From NCBI RefSeq assembly GCF_008329565.1, contig NZ_NPKT01000002.1, positions 62,001 through 126,000 of the forward strand: a stretch of 64,000 nt of DNA. Direction: 5' to 3'. Shown here one piece after another: positions 7,635 to 15,885 of this stretch. This DNA comes from Mycolicibacterium sp. P1-5 (GTDB taxonomy: Bacteria; Actinomycetota; Actinomycetes; Mycobacteriales; Mycobacteriaceae). Numbering within the stretch: the first letter of the stretch is position 1; every line of letters starts with the position of its first letter. The notes below the pieces were generated by a model. It had not been told where the DNA came from and did not search any database. It saw nothing but the letters and a program-made list of their open reading frames with translations. Made by a program: the position numbers and the translations under genes.

Positions 7635-8647
7635 GCGCCAAGCTCGTCATCGGCGCCAACGGCTTTCTCGGTTCGCACGTCACCCGCCAGCTCGTCGCCG
7701 ACGGGCATCAGGTGCGGGCCATGGTGCGGCCGAACGCGTCCACAATTTCCATCGACGACCTCGATGTGCAGCGCTTCGTCGGCGACATCTGGGACACCGA
7801 CGTGCTGCGCGAGGCGATGGCCGGTGTCGACGACCTCTACTACTGCGTGGTCGACACCCGCGGCTGGCTGAGCGATCCCGCGCCGCTGTTCCACACCAAC
7901 GTCGACGGCACCCGCAATGTCCTCAATGTGGCGAGAGACGCTGGGCTGCACAGGTTTGTCTTCACCAGCAGCTACGTCACCGTCGGCCGGCGCCGCGGCC
8001 GAGCGGTGAGCGAAACCGACCTCATCAACGACCGCGGGCTCACCCCGTACGTCCGCTCCCGGGTGCAGGCGGAGGAATTGGTGCTGCGCTACGCCCGTGA
8101 GCACGGGCTGCCCGCGATCGCGATGTGCGTGTCGACCACCTACGGCAGCGGTGACTGGGGCCGAACCCCGCACGGCGCGATCATCGCAGGAGCGGCATTC
8201 GGCAAGCTGCCGTTTGTGATGGGCGGTATCGAGTTGGAAGCCGTCGGCGTCGACGACGCCGCCCGGGCGATGATCCTGGCCGCCGAGCGAGGCCGGGTCG
8301 GGGAGCGTTACCTGATCTCGGAAAAGATGATCAGCAACGCCGAGGTGGCGCGCATCGCCGCTCTCGAGGCGAAGATGCCACCGCCGGACAAGACGATCCC
8401 GCTGCCACTCGCCTACGCGCTGGCCGCGATGGGCACCGCCAAAGCCCGGTTGCGCGGCACCGACGAAAAGCTGTCACTCGGCTCGCTGCGACTGATGCGC
8501 GCCGAGGGACCGCTGGATTGCCGCAAGGCCGTCCAGGAATTGGGTTGGCAACCGCGACCGGTCGAGGAGTCGATCCGGGAGGCGGCACGCTTCTGGGTCG
8601 ATCTGCGGGAGGCCAAGCGGAAGGCGAAGGCAGCCCAACCGGATTGA
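7631..8647 (+). CDS. NAD(P)-dependent epimerase/3beta-HSD-like oxidoreductase, Rv0139-like
   Basis: A 338-aa extended short-chain dehydrogenase. The nucleotide-binding Gly-Ala-Asn-Gly-Phe-Leu-Gly motif is at residues 8-14, and a Ser-Ser-Tyr stretch followed by Pro-Tyr-Val-x-Ser-Arg (in place of the usual Tyr-x3-Lys) lies near 120-145. The catalytic Lys position appears to be Arg, so activity could be unusual. The GTG at 7631 overlaps the upstream stop, making a two-gene operon behind the KstR-like site. Related proteins oxidise 3-hydroxysteroids or nucleotide sugars; the operator favours the former. Matches Rv0139 by position. The C-terminus is Lys/Arg/Ala-rich. Confidence 0.8.
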   Translation: MSAKLVIGANGFLGSHVTRQLVADGHQVRAMVRPNASTISIDDLDVQRFVGDIWDTDVLREAMAGVDDLYYCVVDTRGWLSDPAPLFHTNVDGTRNVLNVARDAGLHRFVFTSSYVTVGRRRGRAVSETDLINDRGLTPYVRSRVQAEELVLRYAREHGLPAIAMCVSTTYGSGDWGRTPHGAIIAGAAFGKLPFVMGGIELEAVGVDDAARAMILAAERGRVGERYLISEKMISNAEVARIAALEAKMPPPDKTIPLPLAYALAAMGTAKARLRGTDEKLSLGSLRLMRAEGPLDCRKAVQELGWQPRPVEESIREAARFWVDLREAKRKAKAAQPD

Positions 8648-8689
8648 ACCGCCGCTGAACCGGTTTGACGGTGAATACGTGTCCCGCGT

Positions 8690-9049
8690 ATGACGCCACG
8701 CATCTTTGCTCTGTCTGTTGCCATCGCGATCGCCGCCGTCCTGCTGGTGGCAGCGTGCTCGGCGGGAACCAAAGCCGCACCGCCTTCGGCCCCGCCCGCG
8801 CCCGGTCCGACAATCAGCATTACCGACATGAAATTCAGCTCCCCGCCACCGGTTCCGCCGGGAGCCAAGGTGACCGTTACCAACTCTGACGGTGTCGAGC
8901 ACACCGTCACCGCCGACTCCGGCAGCGCGTTCAACGTCGAGGTCGACGAGAAGGGCACAGCCACCTTCACCGCGCCGAGTCAGCCGGGAACCTATGCCTA
9001 CCACTGCAATTACCACCCGACGATGCACGGACAGCTCATCGTTCAGTGA
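8690..9049 (+). CDS. Plastocyanin/azurin-like blue-copper lipoprotein
   Basis: A 119-aa exported cupredoxin. A signal peptide ends in the lipobox Leu-Val-Ala-Ala-Cys, with lipidated Cys23, followed by a Pro/Ala linker and one cupredoxin domain. Copper ligands of the type 1 site are visible: His in Glu-His-Thr-Val, then Cys, His and Met in the closing Cys-Asn-Tyr-His-Pro-Thr-Met-His motif. It would sit on the outer face of the membrane as an electron carrier or copper-binding protein. The ATG at 8690 begins 42 bases after the previous gene. No oxidase or copper-transport partner is adjacent, so its redox partner is unknown. Confidence 0.88.
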   Translation: MTPRIFALSVAIAIAAVLLVAACSAGTKAAPPSAPPAPGPTISITDMKFSSPPPVPPGAKVTVTNSDGVEHTVTADSGSAFNVEVDEKGTATFTAPSQPGTYAYHCNYHPTMHGQLIVQ

Positions 9050-9079
9050 GATCGGCCTACGCGCTCTACATTCGTTGCC

Positions 9080-10450
9080 ATGGCCACGATCAGCGGCGCG
9101 GTGTCGCACTGGTTCACCGAGCTTCCGCAACCACGCCCCGCACTGCCCGGTGACCGTGACGCCGACGTCTGCATCGTCGGCGCGGGCTACACCGGCCTGT
9201 GGACCGGCTACTACCTGAAGAAGGCGGACCCGTCGCTGCGGATCGTGATGCTCGAGGTGCGGTTCGCCGGGTTCGGGGCATCCGGACGCAACGGCGGCTG
9301 GCTCTCCGGGCTGGCGCCGGGCCATCGCGGGCTGCTGGCCAAGAAGTACGGCCGCTCTGGCGTGGTGGCCTGGCAGCGGACCCTCAATACCGCTGTCGAC
9401 GAGGTGATTGCGGTGGCCTCGCGCGAGGGCATCGAAGCCGACATCGTCAAGGGCGGCAACCTCGAGATCGCGCGCAACGCGGCACAGGCGCGGCGGCTGC
9501 TCGCCGAGGCTGACGAAGACCGGGACTGGGGCACCGACGGCATCGAGGTGCTGACCGCCGCCGAAGCTGCCGACCGGATTCGGGTGGACGGCGTGGTGCT
9601 CGGTTCGTTCAACCCACACTGCGCGCGGATCCAGCCGGCGAAGCTGGCCCGCGGCCTCGCCGACGTCGTCGAACGCCTTGGTGTCACCATTTACGAGCAG
9701 ACGCCGGTGACGGCAATCAGCCCCGGTCGGGTGCAGACCCCGCGCGGTGTGGTGCGTGCGCCGGTCGTCCTGCGCGCCACCGAAGGATTCACCGCCCGGA
9801 TGCGCGGCCTGCGGCGACGTTGGTTGCCGATGAACAGCGCGATGATCGCCACCGAACCTATGCCGGACGACGTCTGGTCGAGCATCGGCTGGGCCGGCCG
9901 GGAAACGCTGGGCGACCTCGCGCACGGTTTCTTCTACGCCCAGCGCACCGCGGACAACCGCATCGCGATCGGTGGCCGGGCCGTCCCGTATCGCTACGCC
10001 TCGCGTATCGACCACGACGGAGCGCTCGGAGCCGACACCATCGCCTACCTGACCCGGGTGCTGAACGCCGCACTGCCACAGACCCGCGGGGTGCCGATCG
10101 CGCACGGCTGGTGCGGCGTGCTGGGCGTTCCCCGCGACTGGTCGGCCGGCGTCCGCCTGGACCCCGTCACCGGGCTCGGCGAGGCGGGCGGCTACGTCGG
10201 ACACGGCGTGACCGCGACCAACCTGGCCGGCCGCACGCTGACCGACCTGGTGCTCAAGCGGTCCACCCCGTTGACCGAACTGCCTTGGGTCGGCCATCGC
10301 TCGGATACCTGGGAACCCGAGCCACTGCGGTGGCTGGGTGTGCGCGGCATGTACACCGCCTACAAGCTGGCCGACCGGCACGAGTCGGGCGGGCGGGCTT
10401 CGACATCCCCGATCGCTGTGATTGCGGATGCGATCGCCCGCCGGCCGTAG
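9080..10450 (+). CDS. FAD-dependent oxidoreductase, DAO family
   Basis: A 456-aa flavoprotein of the D-amino-acid-oxidase/glycine-oxidase superfamily. The N-terminal Rossmann motif Val-Gly-Ala-Gly-Tyr-Thr-Gly-Leu lies near residues 33-40, followed by Gly-Ala-Ser-Gly-Arg-Asn-Gly-Gly, a stretch shared with gamma-glutamylputrescine and related amine oxidases. A Gly-Tyr-Val-Gly-His-Gly motif near the C-terminus closes the FAD site. It probably oxidises a secondary or primary amine. It follows the cupredoxin gene by 30 bases on the same strand, so co-transcription is possible, but a shared function is not evident. Confidence 0.82.
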   Translation: MATISGAVSHWFTELPQPRPALPGDRDADVCIVGAGYTGLWTGYYLKKADPSLRIVMLEVRFAGFGASGRNGGWLSGLAPGHRGLLAKKYGRSGVVAWQRTLNTAVDEVIAVASREGIEADIVKGGNLEIARNAAQARRLLAEADEDRDWGTDGIEVLTAAEAADRIRVDGVVLGSFNPHCARIQPAKLARGLADVVERLGVTIYEQTPVTAISPGRVQTPRGVVRAPVVLRATEGFTARMRGLRRRWLPMNSAMIATEPMPDDVWSSIGWAGRETLGDLAHGFFYAQRTADNRIAIGGRAVPYRYASRIDHDGALGADTIAYLTRVLNAALPQTRGVPIAHGWCGVLGVPRDWSAGVRLDPVTGLGEAGGYVGHGVTATNLAGRTLTDLVLKRSTPLTELPWVGHRSDTWEPEPLRWLGVRGMYTAYKLADRHESGGRASTSPIAVIADAIARRP

Positions 10451-10544
10451 CCGGCAGACCTGGTGATCCGGCCGCGGTTTCAGTTGTGGTGGCGGAGCTT
10501 CCGGTTAGGCTTGCACATTGTTGGACGACATCAGGGAGGTTGGC

Positions 10545-11213
10545 GTGGGGGTCGACGCAAGCGTTGAAAGTGATCCGGATTATTACCGGCATGAGCGGCC
10601 GGAGATGATGCGCTACGTTCCGAAGACAGCGCAACGTGTACTCGAACTGGGCTGCGCTGAGGGTCGTTTCGCCGCGGCAATCAAAAGACGGACGGGCGGC
10701 GAAGTCTGGGGTATCGAGTTCAATCCCGTTGCGGCCGCGCAGGCGGCTGCCGGTATAGACCGGGTGCTCGTCGGAGACGCTGATGAACAAATTGCGCAAC
10801 TTCCGGACAATCATTTCGATGCAATCGTGTGTAACGACGTGCTCGAGCATCTCGTCAATCCCGGTACGACCCTTGCGACGCTGCGATCCAAGCTCAAGAG
10901 CAATGGCGTGGTCATTGCGTCCATTCCCAATATTCGATACCTGCCGGCGCTGAGTCAAATTGTTTTCCGCAAGGATTTCCCGCAACACGAATTCGGCATA
11001 TTCGATCGCACCCACCTGCGTTTTTTCACGAAGAAAAGCATTATTCGGCTCTTCGAGGAGGCCGGATACAAAGTGCAACGCATCAAAGGCATCAATGGTT
11101 ACAGCGGTAGCCCCCTCGGCCTGCTGTTCATACCGCTCAGTCTTGGCTTCTTTGCAGATGGATTTCATCTCCAATTCGCTTGTGTAGCTTCCCCCGATCC
11201 CTCATCCCACTAA
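10545..11213 (+). CDS. Class I SAM-dependent methyltransferase
   Basis: A 222-aa methyltransferase of the UbiG/MetW-like group. Motif I Val-Leu-Glu-Leu-Gly-Cys-Ala-Glu-Gly-Arg-Phe is near residue 30, an acidic Gly-Ile-Glu end of strand 2 follows, and the Asn-Asp-Val-Leu-Glu-His-Leu motif is near 95-102. The GTG at 10545 is chosen because AGGGAGG lies 5 bases upstream; an in-frame TTG at 10518 lacks a site. Base composition is clearly lower in G+C than neighbouring genes, with AT-rich codons such as AAA, ATT and GAA. The next gene is a glycosyltransferase, and pairs like this occur in glycan or glycolipid loci; the acceptor is unknown. Confidence 0.8.
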   Translation: MGVDASVESDPDYYRHERPEMMRYVPKTAQRVLELGCAEGRFAAAIKRRTGGEVWGIEFNPVAAAQAAAGIDRVLVGDADEQIAQLPDNHFDAIVCNDVLEHLVNPGTTLATLRSKLKSNGVVIASIPNIRYLPALSQIVFRKDFPQHEFGIFDRTHLRFFTKKSIIRLFEEAGYKVQRIKGINGYSGSPLGLLFIPLSLGFFADGFHLQFACVASPDPSSH

Positions 11214-11383
11214 AGAGCGGCCGCAACTCGCCCGCTTTGTCCCGATGTGGTTCTGCCTGTCGAGCCGTCTCGATTGCCATCGACGAGATTTGCATTACGG
11301 TTGGTGGCGGGTCGGCTCGTGGAACGTTTGGGTCAAGGAACGTTGAGTCGAGGGAGTAGTCGAGATCAGGGGGTTTCGAGGCA

Positions 11384-12190
11384 GTGGTCAACAAGAAGGT
11401 CAACAAGAAGTGCTTGGTGACGATCCCTGCGTACGGACGCAATGAGCTCACGCATGCTGTCCTACCGGACGTCCTGGCCGAGTCCGATCTCGTTGATCTG
11501 TTGATCGTCGACAACGGTGGCCACTATGAGGCGGTCGCCGACGAGTGGGTGGAGCGACCGGGTCGAAACCTCGGTTGGGCTGGGGCGTCGAACCTCGGAT
11601 TCCGTACAGCGTTCCATCGCGGTTACGAATATGCGCTCACGTTGAACAACGACACGCGCTTGTCGCCCGGCTTCTTCGCGGGGTTGTTGGATACCAGGCT
11701 GCCCGACGACCGAGGGCTCGTCGCCCCGGTATACGACGACTGGTGGGCACTCCAAGCCTCGACATACAAAGGCGCGGTCAGCGACTATGAACCACTGGAC
11801 TATTACCGGCGGGTTCCGATGCTCGACGGCACGGCCTTGATGATCTCAGCGGATGCCTGGGAGAAGGTCGGCGGCTTCGATGAGCGCACGTTCGGCCGCT
11901 TTTCGTGGGGGTCGGACATCGACTTGTCGATGCGCGTCGCCGCCGCAGGTTTCGGTCTTTATGCCACCGAACGCTCGTTCCTGCACCATGCAGGCATGGT
12001 CAGCGCCGGCGAATCAGTTGGCAAGAGGCGTTACTTTTATAGAGCCCATCGCGACTGTGAGAGGGCCTTACGTCGGCTATATGGCCGAGCGACGGTGCGC
12101 GCACTCAGGAAGGCGCTGCCTGAGCGGATACCGCTCGAAGCGCCCCAACCATCAGTCCAGGTCGACCATTCGACGGGTGCGTCCGGATAG
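11384..12190 (+). CDS. Family 2 glycosyltransferase
   Basis: A 268-aa GT-A-fold glycosyltransferase resembling rhamnosyl- and galactofuranosyl-type GT2 enzymes. It has an N-terminal Thr-Ile-Pro-Ala-Tyr-Gly-Arg strand, an Ile-Val-Asp-Asn-Gly motif, Asn-Leu-Gly-Trp-Ala-Gly-Ala, and Leu-Asn-Asn-Asp-Thr in the metal/nucleotide-sugar position, then Gly-Thr-Ala-Leu-Met-Ile and a Gly-Gly-Phe-Asp-Glu acceptor-side motif. There is no membrane helix, so it probably acts at the inner face of the membrane. The GTG at 11384 has a weak GAGG upstream. The 170-base gap before it holds two direct repeats GGAACGTT (11321 and 11337). Composition is below the surrounding G+C. Donor and acceptor are unknown. Confidence 0.82.
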   Translation: MVNKKVNKKCLVTIPAYGRNELTHAVLPDVLAESDLVDLLIVDNGGHYEAVADEWVERPGRNLGWAGASNLGFRTAFHRGYEYALTLNNDTRLSPGFFAGLLDTRLPDDRGLVAPVYDDWWALQASTYKGAVSDYEPLDYYRRVPMLDGTALMISADAWEKVGGFDERTFGRFSWGSDIDLSMRVAAAGFGLYATERSFLHHAGMVSAGESVGKRRYFYRAHRDCERALRRLYGRATVRALRKALPERIPLEAPQPSVQVDHSTGASG

Positions 12191-12291
12191 TCCGCTGATC
12201 GCGAGACCGGGATGACTGGACCGCCCGGCGGGGGAATCATCGGTACAAGACGGTGTTGCACCGACTACACCGACGCCACGAAGGACCACCG

Positions 12292-12669
12292 ATGAGCACA
12301 CGTGAGATCAAGCAGCCCACCGCCGAGCACCCGATCACGATTACCCCGACCAACGGCCGGGTGCAGGTCCGGGTCAACGGTGAACTCGTCGCCGACACCC
12401 GAGCCGCACTCGGCCTTGCCGAATCCACCTACCCGGTTGTGCAGTACATCCCGCTTGCCGATGTCGACCCCGCGGTGCTGACGTGCACCGACACCCGGAC
12501 CTACTGCCCGTTCAAGGGCGAAGCCAGTTACTACAGCGTCACGGCCGCCGGCTCGACGGTCGAAGACGCGATCTGGACCTACGAGCAGCCCTATCCGGCG
12601 GTGGCCGCCATCGCCGGCCACGTGGCCTTCTACCCGAACAAGGCCGACATCAGCGTCGCGCCGGACTGA
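12292..12669 (+). CDS. DUF427 protein, Rv0140-like
   Basis: A 125-aa cytosolic DUF427 protein. The family signature is seen as Asn-Gly-Glu-Leu-Val-Ala-Asp-Thr, a Tyr-Pro-Val-Val-Gln-Tyr-Ile-Pro strand and Thr-Tyr-Cys-Pro-Phe-Lys-Gly near residue 72, which often carries the only conserved Cys. The function of the family is not established. The ATG at 12292 has AAGGA upstream. It lies 4 bases before the GTG of the DNA glycosylase gene, so the two form an operon as Rv0140 and Rv0142 would without Rv0141c between them. Confidence 0.85.
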   Translation: MSTREIKQPTAEHPITITPTNGRVQVRVNGELVADTRAALGLAESTYPVVQYIPLADVDPAVLTCTDTRTYCPFKGEASYYSVTAAGSTVEDAIWTYEQPYPAVAAIAGHVAFYPNKADISVAPD

Positions 12670-12673
12670 TCGG

Positions 12674-13597
12674 GTGGCCCCGGAATCGGTGCGGGAACGC
12701 ACCCTGATCTTCCCCGGTGCTGCGAGCCCGGGGTTGACGTTGGCACCGCAACGCCGCGGACCCGGTGACCCCTGCTACCAAGTCGATGCCGACGGCTCGA
12801 TCTGGCGCACCAGCCTGCAACCCAGCGGGCCGGTGACGGCGCGCATCTATCGCATCGCCGCCGACGCCGTGGGATGTGAGGCCTGGGGTGGCGGCGCCGA
12901 AGAGTTCGTCGAGGCACTGCCGGTGTTGCTGGGAGTCGACGACGACCCCGGTTCCTTCCGACCGCAGCACCCGGTCATCGAGTCCGCGGCCAAGCGCGTC
13001 CCGCATCTGCGCCTGGGCCGCACCGCGCGGGTGCTCGAAGCACTGATACCCGCCGTGATCGAACAGCGAGTTACCGGCGCCGATGCGTTTCGGGCCTGGC
13101 GGTTGTTGGTCACCAAGTTCGGAACTCCGGCGCCCGGCCCGGCTCCCGCGCGGATGCGGGTGCCGCCGCCGGCCGAAGTCTGGCGGCGCATCCCGTCGTG
13201 GGAGTTCCACCGCGCCAACGTCGACCCCGGCCGCGCCCGCACGATCGTCGGGTGCGCGCAGCGCGCGGATGCGCTTGAACGGCTGTCCAGCAGGCCCGCG
13301 GCCGCGGCGCGCGACGCGCTCACCACACTGCCGGGTGTGGGCGTCTGGACCGCTGCCGAAACGGCTCAGCGAGCCTTCGGTGACACCGATGCGCTGTCGA
13401 TCGGGGACTACCACATCTCCAAGATGATCGGCTGGACTCTGATCGGCCGTCCCGTCGACGACGCCGGAATGGTCGAACTGCTGGAACCGGAGCGCCCGTA
13501 CCGCTACCGCGCGGTGCGGCTGCTGGAGGCCAGCCGGCTGGCATACAAGCCGCGCTTTGGTGCCCGCCTGCCGGTACAGCAGATCAGCAATTTGTGA
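12674..13597 (+). CDS. HhH-GPD DNA-3-methyladenine glycosylase-like, Rv0142-like
   Basis: A 307-aa member of the HhH-GPD base-excision glycosylases, AlkA-like. The helix-hairpin-helix Leu-Pro-Gly-Val-Gly-Val-Trp-Thr-Ala is followed, at the expected distance, by catalytic Asp245 in Ile-Gly-Asp-Tyr-His. There is no iron-sulfur Cys cluster at the C-terminus. It would excise alkylated or deaminated bases. The GTG start is 4 bases after the DUF427 stop, implying translational coupling. No alkylation-response regulator is adjacent. Confidence 0.85.
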   Translation: MAPESVRERTLIFPGAASPGLTLAPQRRGPGDPCYQVDADGSIWRTSLQPSGPVTARIYRIAADAVGCEAWGGGAEEFVEALPVLLGVDDDPGSFRPQHPVIESAAKRVPHLRLGRTARVLEALIPAVIEQRVTGADAFRAWRLLVTKFGTPAPGPAPARMRVPPPAEVWRRIPSWEFHRANVDPGRARTIVGCAQRADALERLSSRPAAAARDALTTLPGVGVWTAAETAQRAFGDTDALSIGDYHISKMIGWTLIGRPVDDAGMVELLEPERPYRYRAVRLLEASRLAYKPRFGARLPVQQISNL

Positions 13598-13598
13598 C

Positions 13599-13616
13599 AC
13601 CGCTCTTACAAGCGGT
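13599..13616. terminator. Small inverted repeat after the glycosylase gene
   Basis: ACCGCT and AGCGGT form a 6-bp stem around a 6-base loop, starting two bases after the glycosylase stop codon. There is no T-run, so it may be a weak terminator or an operator for the following dps gene. Confidence 0.35.
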
Positions 13617-13676
13617 TACCACCGTGGCGACCCGGGTATGAGGCGGACGAGGCCCAAAAGCGGAAGGAAGCGAGCT

Positions 13677-14237
13677 ATGAGTTCCACGGGTTCAAAGTTC
13701 ACCGTCCCCGGATTGACCGAAGCCAAGGCGCGTAAGATCACCGATCTCCTGCAGAAGCAGTTGAGCACCTACAACGACCTGCACCTGACTTTGAAGCATG
13801 TGCACTGGAATGTGGTCGGCCCCAACTTCATCGGCGTACACGAGATGATCGACCCGCAGGTTGAACTCGTCCGCGGCTACGCCGATCAGGTCGCCGAGCG
13901 GATCGCGACTTTAGGTGCATCGCCGCAGGGCACCCCGGGTGCGATCCTCAAAGACCGTACCTGGGATGACTACTCCGTCGGCCGTGACACCGTCCAAGCA
14001 CACCTCGCCGCAGTCGATTTGGTGTACGACGGCGTCATCGAGGATCTGCGCAACAGCATCGGAGCCACCGAGGATCTGGACCCGGTGACCCAGGACATCC
14101 TCATCGGGCAGGCCGCCGAGCTTGAGAAGTTCCAGTGGTTCGTGCGTGCGCACCTCGAAAATGCCGGTGGCACTTTGTCACACGAGGGCAAGTCGACGGA
14201 GAAGGGTGCCGCCAAGGCCGCCAAGGAGAAGAGCTGA
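13677..14237 (+). CDS. dps: Dps, DNA-binding ferritin-like protein
   Basis: A 186-aa Dps protein, forming dodecamers that oxidise and store iron and protect DNA in stationary phase. The inter-subunit ferroxidase ligands align with the family at His43, His55, Asp59, Asp70 and Glu74. The C-terminal Lys/Ala tail (Lys-Gly-Ala-Ala-Lys-Ala-Ala-Lys-Glu-Lys) resembles the mobile DNA-binding tail of M. smegmatis Dps1. The ATG at 13677 follows GGAAGGA; an upstream in-frame extension to 13557 overlaps the previous gene and does not look like Dps. It is transcribed alone, ending at a hairpin before the convergent ClC gene. Confidence 0.93.
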   Translation: MSSTGSKFTVPGLTEAKARKITDLLQKQLSTYNDLHLTLKHVHWNVVGPNFIGVHEMIDPQVELVRGYADQVAERIATLGASPQGTPGAILKDRTWDDYSVGRDTVQAHLAAVDLVYDGVIEDLRNSIGATEDLDPVTQDILIGQAAELEKFQWFVRAHLENAGGTLSHEGKSTEKGAAKAAKEKS

Positions 14238-14251
14238 GCCTTCGCCTCAGC
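14233..14251. terminator. Hairpin between convergent dps and ClC genes
   Basis: GCTGAG and CTCAGC pair around a CCTTCGC loop, overlapping the dps stop codon and lying just before the ClC stop. It could end transcription from both sides; the stem is short and no T-tract follows. Confidence 0.35.
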
Positions 14252-14258
14252 AGTGCGT

Positions 14259-15704
14259 TCACTTCACCGGCTCGTCATCGTCGTCGACCGCCAAAATCTC
14301 CGGCGCGGGAATGGTAATGCGTTCGGCTGCAGCCGTTTCCCGATTGAGCCGCTGGGCCTGATAGATCGACACAGGCGTGCGGATGATGATCAAATATGCG
14401 AGGCCGACGGCCACCATCGCACCGGGAATCACCGCGAACGACCCGGTCATCTCGGCGACCATGAGCATCACCGCCAGCGGGGCGTGGGCGACGCTGCCGA
14501 AGCAGGCCATCATCCCGGCGATCACGAAAACAGCCGGACCATCGGGTACTGCCGGTGCGCCGACCAGATCCGCCAGCCGCCACAATGCGGCGCCGGTGAA
14601 GCCGCCGATCACGATGCCGGGCCCGAAAATGCCGCCAGATCCGCCGCTTCCGATCGACAGCGAGGTCGCGACGATTTTCGCGACCGGTAGCACGAGAATG
14701 ATCCACAAAGGGATTGTCAGCAGCCCGTCGCGCGTGGTCGCCAGCTGCACCCAGCCGTAGCCGCTGGAGAGGATCTGGGGGATCACCAGCGCCAGCAGAC
14801 CGACCAGCAGGCCGCCGATCGCGGGCTTGATGATGGTGTTGCCGGGCAGCCGGCGGGTCAGTGCAACAGCCCCGTAGAAGATCCGCGCATAAAGGTATCC
14901 GACTGCGGCCGAGACGATTCCAATCAGTGCGAACCAGCCCAGCTCTGCCGGGTCGAACTGGTAATCGCGGGCTACGAAGCCGAACATCGGGTCGAAGCCG
15001 AGGATGGAGCCGTAGATCGCGTAGGCGGTGCCCGAGGTGACGAAGCCCGGGATCAATGCCTTGTAGTCGAAGTCTTCGCGGTAGACGATCGAGGCCGCCA
15101 GGACCGCGCCACCCAGCGGTGCCCCGAAGATCGCGCCGATGCCCGACCCGATTCCGAGCGAGACCGCGACGCGGCCGTCGTCATCGGACAGGTCGAACAT
15201 CCGGGTGAGCAGGGATCCGAATCCCGCCGAGATCTGGGCCGTCGGTCCTTCCCGTCCGGCTGAACCGCCGGAGCCGATGGTCAGCGCACTCGACACGAGC
15301 TTCACCAGCACCGCGCGGACGCGGATCGAGCGCGGATCGGTGTGCACGGCCTCAATCGCGCTGTCGGTGCCGTGGCCTTCGGCTTCCGGGGCCAGCTTCG
15401 CCACCAGGATCGCCGATGCGAGAGCACCACCGAACACGACGAGGGGGATGGCCCAGGGCCGGACGAACCCGGCCGACCCGGTGCCGCCACCGTCGGCGAA
15501 CGCCTCGGGCGGGTGATAGCCGCCGAGCTGACCGAGCAGCACGCGGCCCGTGTAGTCCAGAGCCAGATAGAAAACGACGGCGCCGAGGCCGGCGATGATG
15601 CCGATGGCCACCCCGAGGATCAGCCACTTACGCAGATAACCGGAGTCACGCAGGAACTCACCCAGCCGCCCGCCCGCCTTGCTGCCACCTGGCGCCTCGG
15701 CCAT
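14259..15704 (-). CDS. ClC-family chloride channel or H+/Cl- antiporter, Rv0143c-like
   Basis: A 481-aa integral membrane protein with about ten or more hydrophobic segments starting near residue 28. Ion-pathway motifs are present: Gly-Ser-Gly-Gly-Ser-Ala-Gly-Arg-Glu-Gly-Pro (the G-K/R-E-G-P motif) near the first third and Gly-Ser-Gly-Gly-Ser-Gly-Gly-Ile-Phe-Gly-Pro in the second half, matching the two-fold repeat of ClC proteins. The Glu in the first motif is the gating glutamate. There is no cytosolic CBS domain; the C-terminus is a short acidic tail. It is a single-gene unit and matches Rv0143c in position. Confidence 0.9.
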   Translation of the reverse strand: MAEAPGGSKAGGRLGEFLRDSGYLRKWLILGVAIGIIAGLGAVVFYLALDYTGRVLLGQLGGYHPPEAFADGGGTGSAGFVRPWAIPLVVFGGALASAILVAKLAPEAEGHGTDSAIEAVHTDPRSIRVRAVLVKLVSSALTIGSGGSAGREGPTAQISAGFGSLLTRMFDLSDDDGRVAVSLGIGSGIGAIFGAPLGGAVLAASIVYREDFDYKALIPGFVTSGTAYAIYGSILGFDPMFGFVARDYQFDPAELGWFALIGIVSAAVGYLYARIFYGAVALTRRLPGNTIIKPAIGGLLVGLLALVIPQILSSGYGWVQLATTRDGLLTIPLWIILVLPVAKIVATSLSIGSGGSGGIFGPGIVIGGFTGAALWRLADLVGAPAVPDGPAVFVIAGMMACFGSVAHAPLAVMLMVAEMTGSFAVIPGAMVAVGLAYLIIIRTPVSIYQAQRLNRETAAAERITIPAPEILAVDDDDEPVK

Positions 15705-15817
15705 GCCCGGATGCTAGCAGCGCTGACCGGTCGGCCGACACCCCAGCCGTGCCGCGAATCCACCGGCTCTGAGGACTATGGGCGCCCTGTTGTGACGTCT
15801 GGAACACCTCATTGCAG

Positions 15818-15833
15818 ATACCCCACCGGGTAT
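15818..15833. promoter_or_regulatory. CsoR/CstR-like operator 1 (ATACCCCACCGGGTAT)
   Basis: ATACCC and GGGTAT form a perfect inverted repeat with a 4-base centre. G-tract/C-tract palindromes flanked by AT are the operator type of the CsoR/RcnR/CstR family. It sits 53 bases before the TauE start and next to a TATATA stretch that could be the -10 element. Confidence 0.6.
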
Positions 15834-15853
15834 ATATGGTGAAGGAGTGGCTA

Positions 15854-15867
15854 TACCCCCAGGGGTA
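15854..15867. promoter_or_regulatory. CsoR/CstR-like operator 2 (TACCCCCAGGGGTA)
   Basis: TACCCC and GGGGTA pair perfectly around a 2-base centre, 19 bases upstream of the TauE ATG and 21 bases after operator 1. Two such sites before a sulfide-oxidation operon point to persulfide-sensing CstR-type repression. No gene for such a regulator is in the window. Confidence 0.62.
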
Positions 15868-15885
15868 CCGTATAGAGGAGGAACC

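Noticed and set aside
8474..10381. Long open frame on the minus strand opposite the cupredoxin and FAD oxidoreductase genes
   Set aside because: It is an Arg/Gly/His-rich shadow typical of GC-rich DNA, crosses several real genes and has no family motif.
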